Assembly (NCBI GenBank): GCA_000469685.2
Contig: LS997563.1
Coordinates: 26,159,397-26,223,396 of the forward strand
Source of the DNA: Haemonchus contortus
Lineage: Eukaryota > Nematoda > Chromadorea > Rhabditida > Trichostrongylidae
Reading direction: 5' to 3'
DNA length: 64,000 nt
The position numbers and the translations under genes were made by a program. Shown here in pieces: positions 34,786-46,256 of the stretch. The notes below the pieces were generated by a model. It was given only the letters and a program-made list of their open reading frames with translations. It was not told the DNA's origin and did no database searches. Positions within the stretch are counted from its first letter, which is position 1, and each line of letters begins with the position of its first letter.

Positions 34786-35464
34786 TGTTCTGCTACACCC
34801 ATTTGCATCTCGATCACAAACATTCAATTATTGGGTCGAGTAAAAAGATGGGATGCTCAACGCCTGTTTTCCCCTACCGACAAAAATGCTCCATTTCTAT
34901 TCCGATTGGGCAAAATGCTAAGATCTTATCAAAAATTCGCCCATCCGAGAGCTAGTTCTGACCTCACATCTCTCAATTATGGCAAATCAACCACGTTGAA
35001 CACTGCAAACAAGTTTGTCAGTATCTTAGAAATGGAAAGCAGTTGGTTTGTACACGTGGTTGTCCAATGACTCTGGCCATGGCAGCCAGAACAAGTAGCT
35101 TCAACTGGAACGAAACGTCGGGTACAAATCGCAAATGACCACGCTCTAGTCGTGCCACTTCACGATCGGTGCCTTCGAGGAAACACTGCCAACATGACCT
35201 GCAAGGATGGCAAATAATACATTATTTGAGCGGACGATTTTCTCAAAATGCCAATTTGTTTAGTAAATTCTTCGAGACCTTGTGTTCCCCCTAACTTTAT
35301 CGCATCGGATATTTCAGATTGATGAGTATAAAGCTCAAGATTTGTTCTCCTCACGGTTAGAAAATGTGGGAAAGGGAAAGGACAGCACATGGACGGCCGT
35401 CTGGGTGCTTTACAGCGCAAATCGGAGGGTTCTAAGTTATAACCCACAGCCTCAAAAGCACTAA
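34786..35464 (+). CDS. Candidate exons ending at 35464, unrecognised
   Basis: The best piece is terminal exon 35318-35464: GGATATTTCAG acceptor, phase 0, reading IDEYKAQDLFSSRLENVGKG, KDSTWTAVWVLYSANRR, TAA. A 55-bp intron (GTAAAT...TTTCAG) precedes it. Upstream, 34786-35070 is open and natural (VKRWDAQRLFSPTDKNAPFL, LGKMLRSYQKFAHPRASSDL, SILEMESSWFVHVVVQ), but I could not join the two in phase. The minus strand is also open over 35558-35160, so the strand is uncertain. Confidence 0.33.
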
Positions 35465-36449
35465 AAGCTGTCATACAGGAAAATTTTAAGCTCATACGAC
35501 GAATGTTGAAGGCGGAATGGGACTCTTGATCAAAGATTTTGTGAGTGAAATTGTCCATTTCGTCGAGCGCAGTACGAACAGTGGGTTTCGAGACTCTTCA
35601 ACAAGGTTCTTAGCGGAACGTGGTTAAGACATGCTCTGTGGTTCAAGCAAGCGAAGAACTCGACTAAGAGCTCTACTTTATGATGTGTAATTTCCTACCT
35701 TAGGCATTTTGTACAATGGATGTATGTGGGGAGAATGGGAGGGGGACACTGTTGGCACTTGACAAATGCTCTGGGCTGCAGCTGAAACTTTTAGTTTTTA
35801 AGACTAACGGATTATCCAGTTCGAGATGAATTTTCAACACAAAAAGCGGGGTGAACTCGTAGAAAACCTTTCATCAAGTTCACAACTTTGAGGGATTGGC
35901 AGGCCAACACTTCTTTTTCCCTCCACATTCCCTTATACTACTCTCATAAACTGAACTGAGAATAGGGACTATAGTGCTTTACCAACGCTACTGTTCCTAC
36001 CTTTTTCGAAGTGAACTTCGCACAAAAATAAAAGCTGAGGTGACGTATTTACTTTCGAATTCCTTATCCCCAGTTTTGACCGGTGGTCTCATGACTGTAT
36101 TGAATTAACGATTACAACTGTCTATAGCTAGCTTACCCGTTTTCTTGATCCATCCGAACGCATCTACCAATTAGTCCTCGACTGTTGTCCTGTATCAAGA
36201 ACTGATCACCTGAAAATAGAAGTCCAAAGGAAAAACAGTTACCAGAAAAAGCGGTTATTCCGCGAAAGACACCAGAACTCCAGATATGGACAGTGAAAGC
36301 TTGGGCAAGTCAATTTTCTGCTTCTCAACTACATTATAACAGCGCATTCGTCCATATCCAGAACAAGCCAGAACATCAAATGACAACCCCTCCTGCCCTG
36401 GACTAGGCTTATTCCGGGAAGCCCTCATACTCGACCCTTGTTGTAGTCG

Positions 36450-36660
36450 TAGTGGCTGATGGTTCGAATGCATATGTGACCCATACCATGAAACACTGTG
36501 GCCAGCCGATGCACAAGTCGGTACTTTTATCCTACCAGACAAATGTTGTACCAATTGACCGACCCTGAAGGGATGGAAAGCTTGCCTAGTAGCACCCACT
36601 GATCCGGGATCTATTCCAGGACAATGCGTTTGGTAGATGACGTATCTTACCAACACACCA
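36450..36660 (-). repeat. tRNA-derived SINE, minus-strand copy
   Basis: Reverse complement of the family body: TGGATCAGTGGG-type box B region at the right, then GGTACAACATTTGTCTGGTA, AAAAGTACCGACTTG and CGGCTGGCCACAG going left. It generates a spurious 146-codon minus-strand frame. Confidence 0.75.
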
Positions 36661-37931
36661 CCACCACCCCCAAGGGACTTCTCAGTGAGGCGCACGATTA
36701 CAGAATTCTTCAGTTTTTAATTTTGGAGAGCAGGAGAGCAGTTATAAAATATTAACTCCCCTAGAGTAGACGCGACTACAAACGAGCCCTTTAATGGTAA
36801 GCTTTCTCACACTTGCTTGATTGTTTATACTGAATGCTGCGAAGGTACAGCAACTCGCAGTCACAGATGAAGCAGCAGGAAATCGAAAACACGTTTACAT
36901 AAACAAAGTAATCAGCTCGCTTAATTATTGCAATTCCCACAATTGTACTGGATCAATGTTTTCCCAGCTTATGAAATGGAGACGAAGCTAGCAAAGTCAA
37001 CACAATATGGCAATGGAAGTCTCAATTCCTTGTGCACTATTGTGGGATATTGCAGTTTCGGTTGGAGGTGCACTTCATGAATGGACCAAAACGCATTGCG
37101 AAGGAACTTCGACACCTAATGTATGGCACTGACACGGTTCATACAATACGATCCGTGCAGCAGCAAAAGTTCAGAGCCTGGAAGCTCTGCTCACCTCAAC
37201 ACGCGTACCTTTAGTTAGAACCAGAACATTTCAAATCCTTATTGCCCCGTTTGTAAACCGTCATTGGCCCTAACATCACCATGATCCGACTTTTTTTATA
37301 GGTAAGTTTCTTCCCATCATACTTTCAGTCTAACGAATCTGATTGTCAACAATTCCCCTGAATGATTACGGCTAACCCCCGCAGCCTTGTCTTAACCTCA
37401 CGTCACTTCCCCGCTAATTATTCCATCCATGAGGAACATCGAAAAATAGAAAAGGTCTGGGAGTTCGAAAACTATCCGGCTTCCGCCTGCCTACTGTGAA
37501 ATTCCAGAATTCTTTGGGAGTCAATGCATTTTTCCCTCTGAAAGATCGAAAAGAGGAACAAAGCGTAGTGAAATGCGATAAATATACTCCTGAAGCAAAA
37601 CAAGGATTGGGCTATAAACATCAGAATGAGCAAGAGAAGCGGAGAAATGATGTTCGGCTTCGAAACTTGGATAGGGCTACAAGAAGCCATGTTTCCACGA
37701 CCGAACTATTTGTTGTGTCAATGGCACCGAAGAGGTCAGAAGAAAGGTTGGCAATAATTGGGCTAAAGAAGAAATTTCCATATAGGTTCAGGACCAGTCG
37801 GAGCTTCCATCACGTGCACTTTTCGAGCCATGAGCCTTGTAAAGCTCGTGCACATCAAAACCAACAGTATTCTTGAGGAGTGAAACTTGTCTTTTGAGAA
37901 CTGATAAGTCCTGACTAGCGCGAATGTATAT

Positions 37932-38177
37932 TCACAAAGGACTTTCTTCTGAATTAGAATGCTGGGGATCTCTTTTTTGATCTTTGCCTAGAATCACCAC
38001 TCTTATGAAGATTGCCGATGCCGTTCTGTAAAATACTCCAACGGTTACACGAGTAGTGAATGTGTGAATAGAGAAGGGCGGAATATAGACTTTTGTGTCA
38101 TCTGCCAGGCCCCCATGTTCTGAATCTTTCACATAGAAACAAAAAAAGGGTCTCATTTTCCATTCTGTACAAGCCAT
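37932..38177 (-). CDS. Open frame of 81 aa, unrecognised
   Basis: ATG to stop with natural composition: MACTEWKMRPFFCFYVKDSE, HGGLADDTKVYIPPFSIHTF, RVTVGVFYRTASAIFIRVV and a polar end. An upstream TATGTAG could be the acceptor. A second minus-strand piece upstream (38426-38235) contains a hydrophobic segment, but no in-phase join was found. Confidence 0.27.
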   Translation of the reverse strand: MACTEWKMRPFFCFYVKDSEHGGLADDTKVYIPPFSIHTFTTRVTVGVFYRTASAIFIRVVILGKDQKRDPQHSNSEESPL

Positions 38178-39357
38178 ACCTACATATTATAGCCGTGCAC
38201 CTATGCATGAAAAGGTCGGTCGTCAACCAGAGGGTCATCCGTAAAGTCTACCGTCAAAAGCTATAAAAATTGGCGTGTGAAGCGTATAGTCTTGTGAAAA
38301 ACTCCTTAACCCGTTGAACCTATAGGAAAAGTGAAACGCTCTTCTCACGCAGAACGCAGTAATGACAGCACCAAAACCATATGAGCTTTGAGCGACGAAA
38401 ATTGAAGAAATGGACTTCATCAGCAAGAATGAGGAGTTATTGGGTAGATGAATTTTTAAAAGGAAAGAGGAAGCAATGGGCCTCGAAGGAGGAAGGTCAA
38501 AAATATGATTGGAAGAGGAGCTATCCGAATAAAAGTGCTAAAGAGATAGAAGAGCAATAGACGCGACTGGAAAGAAATGAGGATGAAAGCCTGCATATGT
38601 GGCTTAGAAGATGAGAATGCAGAATGACACAAGAAGGTTAGGAAGGAAATGGTATACGAGGGCAGTTTAGTGCATGTAGAATGCTCGTAAAGATGTCTAC
38701 AGGCTGAGAAAAGAAGTAGGAATTGAGCTTCAAATTACAGTTTTGACCGTTAGGAGTTTGAGGTTGCCATGTTATGAACGATGTGTGTTGAATACTTTGC
38801 AAATCAGGGTCTTTCAACTTCCCTTATTGATATGATTTGCGATCGAGGTGTAAGAAAATCGTAAGTTCACTCACCAGGTATAAAATATCCTATAAGATCG
38901 CCATTCCAGTCAATCACAGTCTGGACGGCATGTCTGGCCCTTTTTCGAAAGAGTGATATCAGTGGAAGGAATGACACCAGACCTCTTCTGCTCAACTCGG
39001 ACAGAACCAACACACGACGACCTGGAAGGAATTCTCGATTTCACTGGTCAGGAAAGAAAGCAAAGTGCATAGCAAAGAAATTGCGATGGAACCGGTGCGC
39101 CTCTCTTTTTTATTTGTATTGGAATATTACCACGTTATTGGTTACTATTACAGTTACTGATGCACCAGCAAGAAATGTAAGGTATCGTGAAACACAGAAG
39201 CCCTCTCCCCATGTCGATAATACTTTATTATTCTTTAACAGGAAAAAAGGGAGTCACGCAAGAAGTGAAAACCTGCTTAGGCTGCACTCTTTGCGTAAGT
39301 GGTAGTTGGGGATACGTAATTCCGTCCGTCCGAGAAATTTACGATAAAGGTAGTGGA

Positions 39358-39374
39358 GGGGGGGGGGGGGGGGG
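39358..39374 (+). repeat. Poly-G run (17 G)
   Basis: Homopolymer followed by AGGGTGAGGGG. A second run of opposite base (C) lies 400 bp downstream in an intron. Confidence 0.95.
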
Positions 39375-39561
39375 AGGGTGAGGGGAATTTTGTAACTGCT
39401 CTGAAAAAGTGAAAAAGTGAAGGATGGGGCCCGGTGTAAGCCGGGCGACCCAACTGGAAAGATACTATGACAGGTGATAAGGAGTGTGCAATATCGCCCT
39501 AGTTTTTGGAGGGTTGTTGTCGGTGTTCCTTAGAAAGGCATAGAAAAGCATTGTATGCCAT

Positions 39562-39925
39562 ATGTCATATTATGAGAAATTATTTAGAGTTCTGCATGAA
39601 GTCTTACATGTCGAAACAAATCCTCCTGTACGGTACACAAAAGGTTTCCCTTCTAAATGTATTTTTTATGATTATAATTGCGACAAATCGAACCACCTAG
39701 AAACGTCGTCTTCCAAAATACAGAGGCGGCATTGCACTGCAGAGGGTAAGAATAATTTCATGGGGTGGTATTACCCCCCCCCCCCCCCCCCCACAACAGG
39801 AGATCTGCGTTACTTCGAATCTCTTACCAGTCAGTCGCTGAAATCTGCACAGGATGAGGTAGGGGTATGTAGCATTGTAACCTTTTTTGGTCTTCGGGCT
39901 AATGCTTCAGAGAATAAGAGTGTAA
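39562..39925 (+). CDS. Three-exon 3' gene end with poly-C intron, unrecognised
   Basis: Exon 39562(or about 39551)-39745 ends at GAGG|GTAAGAATAA. A 54-bp intron containing a 17-C run ends CACAACAG and leads to exon 39800-39858 (phase 1 to 0, donor GAG|GTAGGG). A 52-bp intron ends TAATGCTTCAG and leads to a last exon 39911-39925 (RIRV, TAA). All phases agree. The protein reads MSYYEKLFRVLHEVLHVETN, GFPSKCIFYDYNCDKSNHLE, RRHCTAE, GDLRYFESLTSQSLKSAQDE. A possible earlier exon (39241-39294, QEVKTCLGCTLC, donor TGC|GTAAGT) would add a CxxCxxxC cluster. The frame is also open through the first intron by chance. Family not recognised. Confidence 0.57.
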
Positions 39926-40061
39926 GAATGTGATCACTGGAATTTGGAACGAAATAAGAAGTATAAAGGCATGAGTTGGAAGGGGCGATCAAGGTGACTT
40001 TGATGAAATCGGGTAACCGCTGTGACGGTGCATCATAATGATGGGAGTTCCCAAAAAGTCG

Positions 40062-40181
40062 TCAATATGCTTTTCTGAAACGTGATGTACTTCTTCCTTT
40101 TCTGTTCTGCCTTTCTTTTTGATAGCATCTCGGAAAGGATTCGAAGCGAAGCGCACTGTCAACTGGAATATCGACTGGTGA
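40062..40181 (-). CDS. Terminal exon, basic C-terminus, unrecognised
   Basis: GGCATTTTCAG acceptor, phase 0, 39 codons to TGA: SPVDIPVDSALRFESFPRCY, then a basic tail KERQNRKGRSTSRFRKAY. It is convergent with the plus-strand gene ending at 39925, 137 bp away. An upstream minus frame (40602-40372, NGTISVASTTPLELVLFW then GTGTGT) could be the preceding exon in phase 0, with an intron of about 340 bp; that donor is weak. Confidence 0.48.
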   Translation of the reverse strand, partial: SPVDIPVDSALRFESFPRCYQKERQNRKGRSTSRFRKAY

Positions 40182-40714
40182 CTGAAAATGCCACATCTTG
40201 AAAGGAGGGTCGAGACAGAAACATCTGAGTTCGCAGTGGCTTGCTTTCAATACGGTCCCGCTGGCAGTTTCAAGCGTGAACTATTTTCAACCGACACAAA
40301 GCTTGAATGAGAAATTCATTGGTATTCGCTGGTGTAACTCGATGAACTTTCAGTAAATAGTGGAACAAGTTCTAAGCGGTTTCCGCTAACCAGTAATTCT
40401 CGATTCTCCAAGTCGAGTAATATGCGCTTCTACTACAGCGAACCGCTTGAAGGCCAGTTAACGATGAAAATGGTCCGTGAGGGGAAGCTGCTGGGGCGAA
40501 AAACCGTTTTGGCTCAGTACACACCCAAAAGAGGACGAGTTCTAACGGCGTTGTAGAGGCTACAGAAATTGTACCATTCGCACCAGGACGCACATGTTGC
40601 ACGCAGGCAGCTTACTGTTTGAACTTTACATTTTTCTTAAAAGACCGATTTTCGCGTTTTCTTCGCCCAAATTGCCCTACTCTGGACCGTCACTTTCAGC
40701 ATTCGTCTAAAACA

Positions 40715-40745
40715 AGACACCCGAAATTATCGTCAATTGTGCCTT
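40715..40745. mobile_element. Isolated right end of AAGGCACAG-family MITE
   Basis: CCGAAATTATCGTCAATTGTGCCTTTAAT matches the right terminus of the copies at 43873 and 46952. No partner end was found within 600 bp, so this is a truncated insertion. Confidence 0.65.
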
Positions 40746-41190
40746 TAATCCTTCTTTCAGCACGGGCTATGTAATTGCGGATTACATCATTAAATACATA
40801 TTGTATAATAGATATATGCTCTCTTGATTTTCAAAATATAATCTTAACATATGAAGGCTTCAATCAAATAGTACCATAAATAAGAATAGTCTTGAAACAT
40901 ACCGTACGACTCCATCACCCACACAGGCCGGCCACAACAGGAGGATTCGACCCATATGTCAAACAGTGGAAAGTCGGCAGAGTCTGTGACCTGTAATAAA
41001 AGGAACTAATATGTAGTCCATACAACGATCCATTCTGAACCGTGCTTTCACTTTTTCCTGCACGCTAGCTGTTCTTCAGTGGAAAACAAGTACAATATCC
41101 AGGGCATATCAGCTTAGGATCACATGCTTGAGTAAACTTTGCGTGGGCAGTTGTGTCTACGCAATTACTTTAAGACGCATATTAACATAG

Positions 41191-41478
41191 GGGCGGAGGT
41201 GGTGTAGTGTAAGTGGCGCACTATATCGCACGGGTTCGAATCCGGGATCAATTTCCGCCTAGACCAACTGAGCCTCCCATCCCTCCGGGCTCGGTTAATT
41301 GATACCGGACCCATTTAGGAGGGTAAAAGCACTGACTTGTACATCGGCTGACCACAGTGATTCATAGTGTAGGTCACATACGCACTCATTAGGCCGCTAC
41401 GATACTGAACGAGAGTCGAGTGCGAAGGGGGAACCCCTCAGACGGGATTGATTAACGCCAAAGACTTTGTCCTTCAAT
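41191..41478 (+). repeat. tRNA-derived SINE with full head (reference copy)
   Basis: The most complete copy. Box A-like GGTGGTGTAGTGTAAGTGG and a perfect box B GGTTCGAATCC are about 30 bp apart. The family body follows: GCCTCCCATCCCTCCGG, TTAGGAGGGTAAAAGCACTG, CATCGGCTGACCAC, CAGACGGGATTGATTAACGCC and a TTTGTCC end. This copy shows the family derives from a tRNA and was probably transcribed by RNA polymerase III. Confidence 0.9.
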
Positions 41479-41910
41479 AACAACATCACTCTAACTTTCT
41501 TCAATCGTTCGTTGGATTGCAACGGTATGCTATCACATTTGATCAAATGCTCCCTATGTTTAGAAAGAAAACTGCTTGTGACCGCTTAGAAGCGTGGTAT
41601 GTTGCTATTTTTCGACAACTATCGAGTGCTTCTCTCTAAGATTATGCAGATTATTACCGAGATGATGCCCTTTCCTTCAATCGAAAGGTTACGCTTCAGC
41701 GGTGGGATGGATGAAGTTTGCCTGAAGAGGTCATGAACTCATCACTTTGAAATCTCATACTTGTTGTTTTTCTAAGTCAGTTTTTTTGCCTGATGTAGCT
41801 GCTGTATACCGTGGTTCTATTGCTCTCCCCAATAACACAGCATCGTTGCAATAACACATAAAGAGCGCACGTAAAGTGAGTTCGCAGTGTTATGTTGCAT
41901 TATGCTCTTA

Positions 41911-42190
41911 GATGACTGGTAGTGGGGTAGCGAGTGGCGCACTACCACACACGCATGGCCACAGTTTCGGATCCTGGTAGCCATTGACCTGGTCGATATT
42001 CGCCCAGGTCAATACGCCTTTTATCCATCCGGCGTCGCTCAATTGGTACCTTGTTTGGTAAGATGAAAGCACTGTCTTGTTCTTGAGCTGGCCACTCCAA
42101 GTCATTGTTCAGTCTTATACGCATTCAATACGCCACTGTGATTCTGAGGGGAAGTTGAATGCTGGACGGGATTGATCGAGGCCTGATCCC
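41911..42190 (+). repeat. tRNA-derived SINE, diverged copy with head
   Basis: GGTAGTGGGGTAGCGAGTGGCGCACTACC head with a damaged box B (GTTTCGGATCC), then an extra GACCTGGTCGATATTCGCC duplication-like insert and the family body to GGACGGGATTGATCGAGGCC. Confidence 0.82.
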
Positions 42191-42874
42191 GGAGCTTGTC
42201 CCAGAGTTTTAGTCTTTGATTGCTGGGATGAGATTGCGTCAATCCGCTCGTTGTACAGTAACTAAACAGCGCATTGGCATTTTATATCCGAAACGTCAAT
42301 TTTAATGTTCTGCATCACGTCTCCAAGAACTCACATAAACATGTGCAAGTGTAGCTACTTATTAAACATCTGTACACGTTTTTATTATACATAAAAATGT
42401 CCTGTTCAGAATTTCTCGTCCAACATTTCTTGGATAGCCACCCATCCGCTGTTGAACCCAATCCCTCCTGAGCTTTTGATTTTGTCAGGCAAGGACGGGC
42501 AAATTTTGATTGGATATCTCGGTTGTTATTAAGGTTTCCACGCACTCACTGGGCTTTGCAACAACAACAAAAATATCAAACAACTACGGATGGAACCATC
42601 TAATTACTTGCCAGCGTTTCTAAGGCGATTGGAATCGTACCAACCGTGCGGCACAAGACGAGTCACCTCCAGGCTTGTATGCATAAGGATAGCAAATTCG
42701 TCCAAATTAGAAAAACTTTATAGTTACATGTCCTGGCGTTTAGACCTGTTTCGGGAGCCGCCTTACACACGACCTTCATCCAGAATTGTAGTGGCGCTTG
42801 GTATGCGTATGCGGCCTAGACATTTCAATGGGGTAGCCATCCGATGCACATGACAGTGAGTATTTCTATCCTTC

Positions 42875-43003
42875 CAGGCAGGCGTGGTAGCAGTCAACCG
42901 ATCTTGGAGGGATGGACGGTTTGGTTGACCTGGATTGAATTGTTACCCTGATCTTGCATCCGTAATAGTGCGCCTCTTGCTATCACACCATATACACCTC
43001 TGA
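42875..43003 (-). repeat. tRNA-derived SINE, truncated minus-strand copy
   Basis: The reverse complement gives the head (ATGGTGTGATAGCAAGAGGC, GCGCACTATTACGG) and first body block (AGGTCAACCAAACCGTCCAT, CCCTCCAAGATCGG). The 3' half is absent. Confidence 0.65.
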
Positions 43004-43439
43004 TACATGAACTACTCTCCCTAAAACAGTAAGGCTAAAGTTGAACGGAAGAGTAGCACCGGAAAGGGGCTCGCAACTTCCAACACACAGCCTAAAAATA
43101 CTTCGTGAGTGATTGAAAAATGATCGACGGCTTCCTGTGGCAGGGCGTCAAGAGTTCGCGTCGTTCTTTGTGTCTTGTGCATTGGACGACATGGCCCAGA
43201 AAGGGGGTATTACCCCACATCCGTAACCTTTGGTTACCTAGCAGAACTAAACAACCTAACAGAACGCTACCCTGTTCTTGTAGAACGTTGAACTACATTT
43301 TGAGTTTGCCAGAAAGGTTAATTTCTAAGTTCCCCAATAGGTTACAACTTTAGGGAGCGGATGGGGGACTCAAGGGGTACACGTAGCATGTTCAGAATAC
43401 CACGTCGCACCAAAGTGCTGTTCGCTTTAAATGTAAGAA

Positions 43440-43637
43440 TTGTTCATAATAGGTATTAGTAATTCTGTGGATGATGACTCTAAAATAATCCAAAAACGAG
43501 ATTCAAAAAATCAGGCTCTGGAAAACATCCTCCCAAGTTGGGTTCACAATCCCTTTCTCTTCTCTCCCCTTTTCAGTGAGGTATTTGAATATAATAGGAT
43601 GCTACGTCATTCAATCGAATACATTACCAGCTTTTGA
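43440..43637 (+). CDS. Candidate small ORF or exon, unrecognised
   Basis: Open frame with natural composition: NSVDDDSKIIQKRDSKNQAL, ENILPSWVHN, FEYNRMLRHSIEYITSF, stop. A strong CCCCTTTTCAG inside (43572) suggests that the true exon may begin there in another frame. Weak support only. Confidence 0.2.
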   Translation: MFIIGISNSVDDDSKIIQKRDSKNQALENILPSWVHNPFLFSPLFSEVFEYNRMLRHSIEYITSF

Positions 43638-43872
43638 TAAATGGTGGATCAGGAGTTCTCCATGAGTTGATGGTTATTATGGACTAGCAAGAAACGCCCT
43701 CGGTTACTCAATTTCTCCTATCCATCTGACCTTTGGAACATGATGACATGATCATTGAGAAAGAGTTAGTGAGGTAAACATTTTCAGAGTGAGTTCAAAC
43801 AGAGCCGTCCAGACATTCTCTTTTCTAGTTTTTTTTTTCTCGAAACATTATGGGAGCGTTGCGTCGAACCTA

Positions 43873-44355
43873 AAGGCACAGTTCACGATAAAAAAGATCT
43901 TTGAGATTTCCCCATAGCCTTTGAGGCCCCCCGTATACCACATCTGGCGCCATCAGGTATTGCATTTGGCGCCTGTATTTCCGTCATGATAATCTTGGAC
44001 GAGTCTCGCCGGCATCGTGGAAGCTGCACCGATCACAAGGGAACCCATGTAGGAAATTCAAACAACTTGGCATGACCCAGAAAGTCAGTAAAACGCAGTT
44101 CTGTACAGTTCTGAATTGGCGTAGTCAACTCTTTCCGCAACTGCAATAACCATAATCTTGACCGAATACCCCTTTCATGTTATTTTTGTCATGATAATCT
44201 CGTCCAACCTCTATGTTTCCTACTTTTGGGGAGCCTTATTTCTCACAAATTTGGCGAATTTTCTCGTCTTCTTCACTGCCGATGAACTATTCCCAACCTA
44301 TACTTTCGCTTTTTGAATAAAAGGGGTACCTCGAAATTATCGTGAACGGTGCCTT
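43873..44355. mobile_element. TA-flanked MITE, family AAGGCACAG, copy 3
   Basis: TA|AAGGCACAGTTCACGATAA at the left and TTATCGTGAACGGTGCCTT|TA at the right. The core shares the GCTGCACCGATCACA, GGAACCCATGTAGG block with copy 1 and GAACTATTCCCAACC with the 32195 fragment. Confidence 0.88.
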
Positions 44356-45098
44356 TAAAAGAGAAAGTTCTGGTTTCCTTCCATTTGAGGGAACAAATTG
44401 TCGCGGACAAAATACGTTGACCCTGCTGAATGCTTGAGTGGAAATTATCCGTTAAAACCACTTGGTTGATTCACCGACTTCCATTCCGTGTGTCCACAGC
44501 GCTTTCACTCGATGGTTGAAAAGTATTCGTCACTCAAAGAGAAAGGTATATGTTGATGTACTTTCGAGAACGACCAAACTTTCTCAATGAACAGAGCCCA
44601 ATTGGTTCATAAATCTATGTAGAACAAAGGATTCCGCAGTGTCAACGAATTGAACTTCACTGTCAATCATTGCTTCAACAGCTTTCTTTTCACACTTCCT
44701 CTCACCCTGACTCACAGCAGTTTTGGGCTCTGATCGAGAAGAGGGACCTGCTGTGGGGTCTCGCTCTCAATGCATATCAAATTCTTCGGTCTGACCACAA
44801 CATGACATTGATCGCTGCTTAGCAGGAAACAGTTGTCCACTCATTCCCAGACATGTCTTGTGTACATGAGGCTTTGGGAACGATGCAGAGTGCTCATATT
44901 TATCGCATACTCAACAGATGTCATTATTCCCAGACAACTCGACCCAAATATCTTCCAAAGAAGGTTTTCCGAGTGTTTCATGCCAGTTTATGGATACTAA
45001 CGGCATTCATCTTGAAATAATTTCGCTATGACCATTCCAAACGGTGCACTAAATTCCCAAATGGCACGAGATGACGAATACCGCAAATATCCTCACTG

Positions 45099-45599
45099 AA
45101 AGGCACAGTTCACGATAATTTTAAGTTACCCCTTTTTGTTCAAAAAGCGGAAGTATAGGTTGGGAATAGTCCATTGGTAGCGAAGAAAGCGAAAAAACTC
45201 GTCATTTTCGAGAAAAATAAGGCTCCTCAGATGTAGGGGAAATAAAGTCTGGACAAGATTACCATGACGGAGTAACATGGAAGGACGAGATATTAGTTGT
45301 TGCGATTGCACAGAGAGCCGACTACATCAAGCCAAAAATGTACAGAACTGCCTTCCACTGTCGCTATGGGTCATGATATGTTGTTTGAACTTTCTACATG
45401 GGTTCCTTTGTAAACGGTGCAGTCTCTACAATGCCGGTGAAACTCGTACAAGCATACACACGGGCCAATCTTTCAGCCTTCATAGCTCTCTAACTAGACC
45501 ACTTTCCGACCTGATAGCGCCAAATAAGGTATCAAAGGGAACCTCAAATTCATCCTATGGAGAAATCTCAGAAGTCATTTTTATCATAAACTGTGCCTT
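45099..45599. mobile_element. TA-flanked MITE, family AAGGCACAG, copy 4 (long form)
   Basis: Left end AAGGCACAGTTCACGATAA preceded by TG (expected TA mutated); right end AAACTGTGCCTT followed by TA. The core is parallel to copy 2 at 9350. Its 111-codon plus-strand frame is element sequence, not a host gene. Confidence 0.88.
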
Positions 45600-45807
45600 T
45601 AATCATAACTAATTTTCACATCTGCAGCCCGCAAAATCACGGAGCAGTGCCTTCATGAACATCATGATTGTCCTTGATGATACATCATGTATTACAAGGT
45701 TGACGTTGAAACGATATAGAACTATTAGGAAAAATTTCGGCACCGATTCGATTTCGACTGCTTTGAAGGATGGCGTTCTCACGTACCGCATTGAAAGCAT
45801 CACCTCT

Positions 45808-46256
45808 TCACCCATGGAGAATATCTGACAAAATGCAGGGACAATTTATGGACATTCATTAATTACATCGCGCTCTCAAGGACTGTACTCTATGGAAAAA
45901 TTCATCTTTTATTCCTTACTTTACTCTTTGGAGCCATTCACCAGGGTAGACTACAACTTTTTCAGGAAAACTGTGTATTGGCGAAGTTACATACCTGTCG
46001 TTGTTGCCTTCAAGCCCGTAATCGAAAACACAGCGTAGAGGGTCGAGGACACCTTGGGTCCACCCACACTACTTGCAGGAGTATTGCTGCGATGGTAGCT
46101 TTTGGGGGTGAGATTGTCACATCGGTCTAAAACCGTAATGATCTTGGTGGGGTAGGTTCGCAAGCCGTCGTTGAGAACCCTCTTTGGGTTGGGATGGTTA
46201 GTAATAGTGCTAGCGCGAGCTGTGAACACTCCCTGCTCACCTCTTCTCACCGATTT
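45808..46256 (-). CDS. Penultimate exon plus short last exon; faint doublecortin-like pattern
   Basis: Exon 46256-45995 (262 nt, phase 0 to 1) has acceptor TATCGTTCAG and a perfect donor ACAG|GTATGTAAC. A 170-bp intron ends CATTTTGTCAG and joins in phase to a last exon 45824-45808 (DILHG, TGA). The long exon reads VRRGEQGVFTARAS, NPKRVLNDGLRTYPTKIITV, LDRCDNLTP, then after a Ser-rich linker KVSSTLYAVFSITGLKATTT. The NDGLRTYPTKIITV...LYAVFSITG arrangement vaguely recalls a doublecortin fold (NGD...KIxV...LYTLDG), but several key residues differ. Treat the family as unknown. The upstream exon was not located. Confidence 0.48.

Noticed and set aside
36255..36695. 146-codon minus-strand open frame
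   Set aside because: Its central part is a reverse-strand SINE copy, so the openness is repeat-derived and composition shows no domain.
45277..45612. 111-codon plus-strand open frame
   Set aside because: Lies entirely within a MITE copy; the same sequence in copy 2 is broken.
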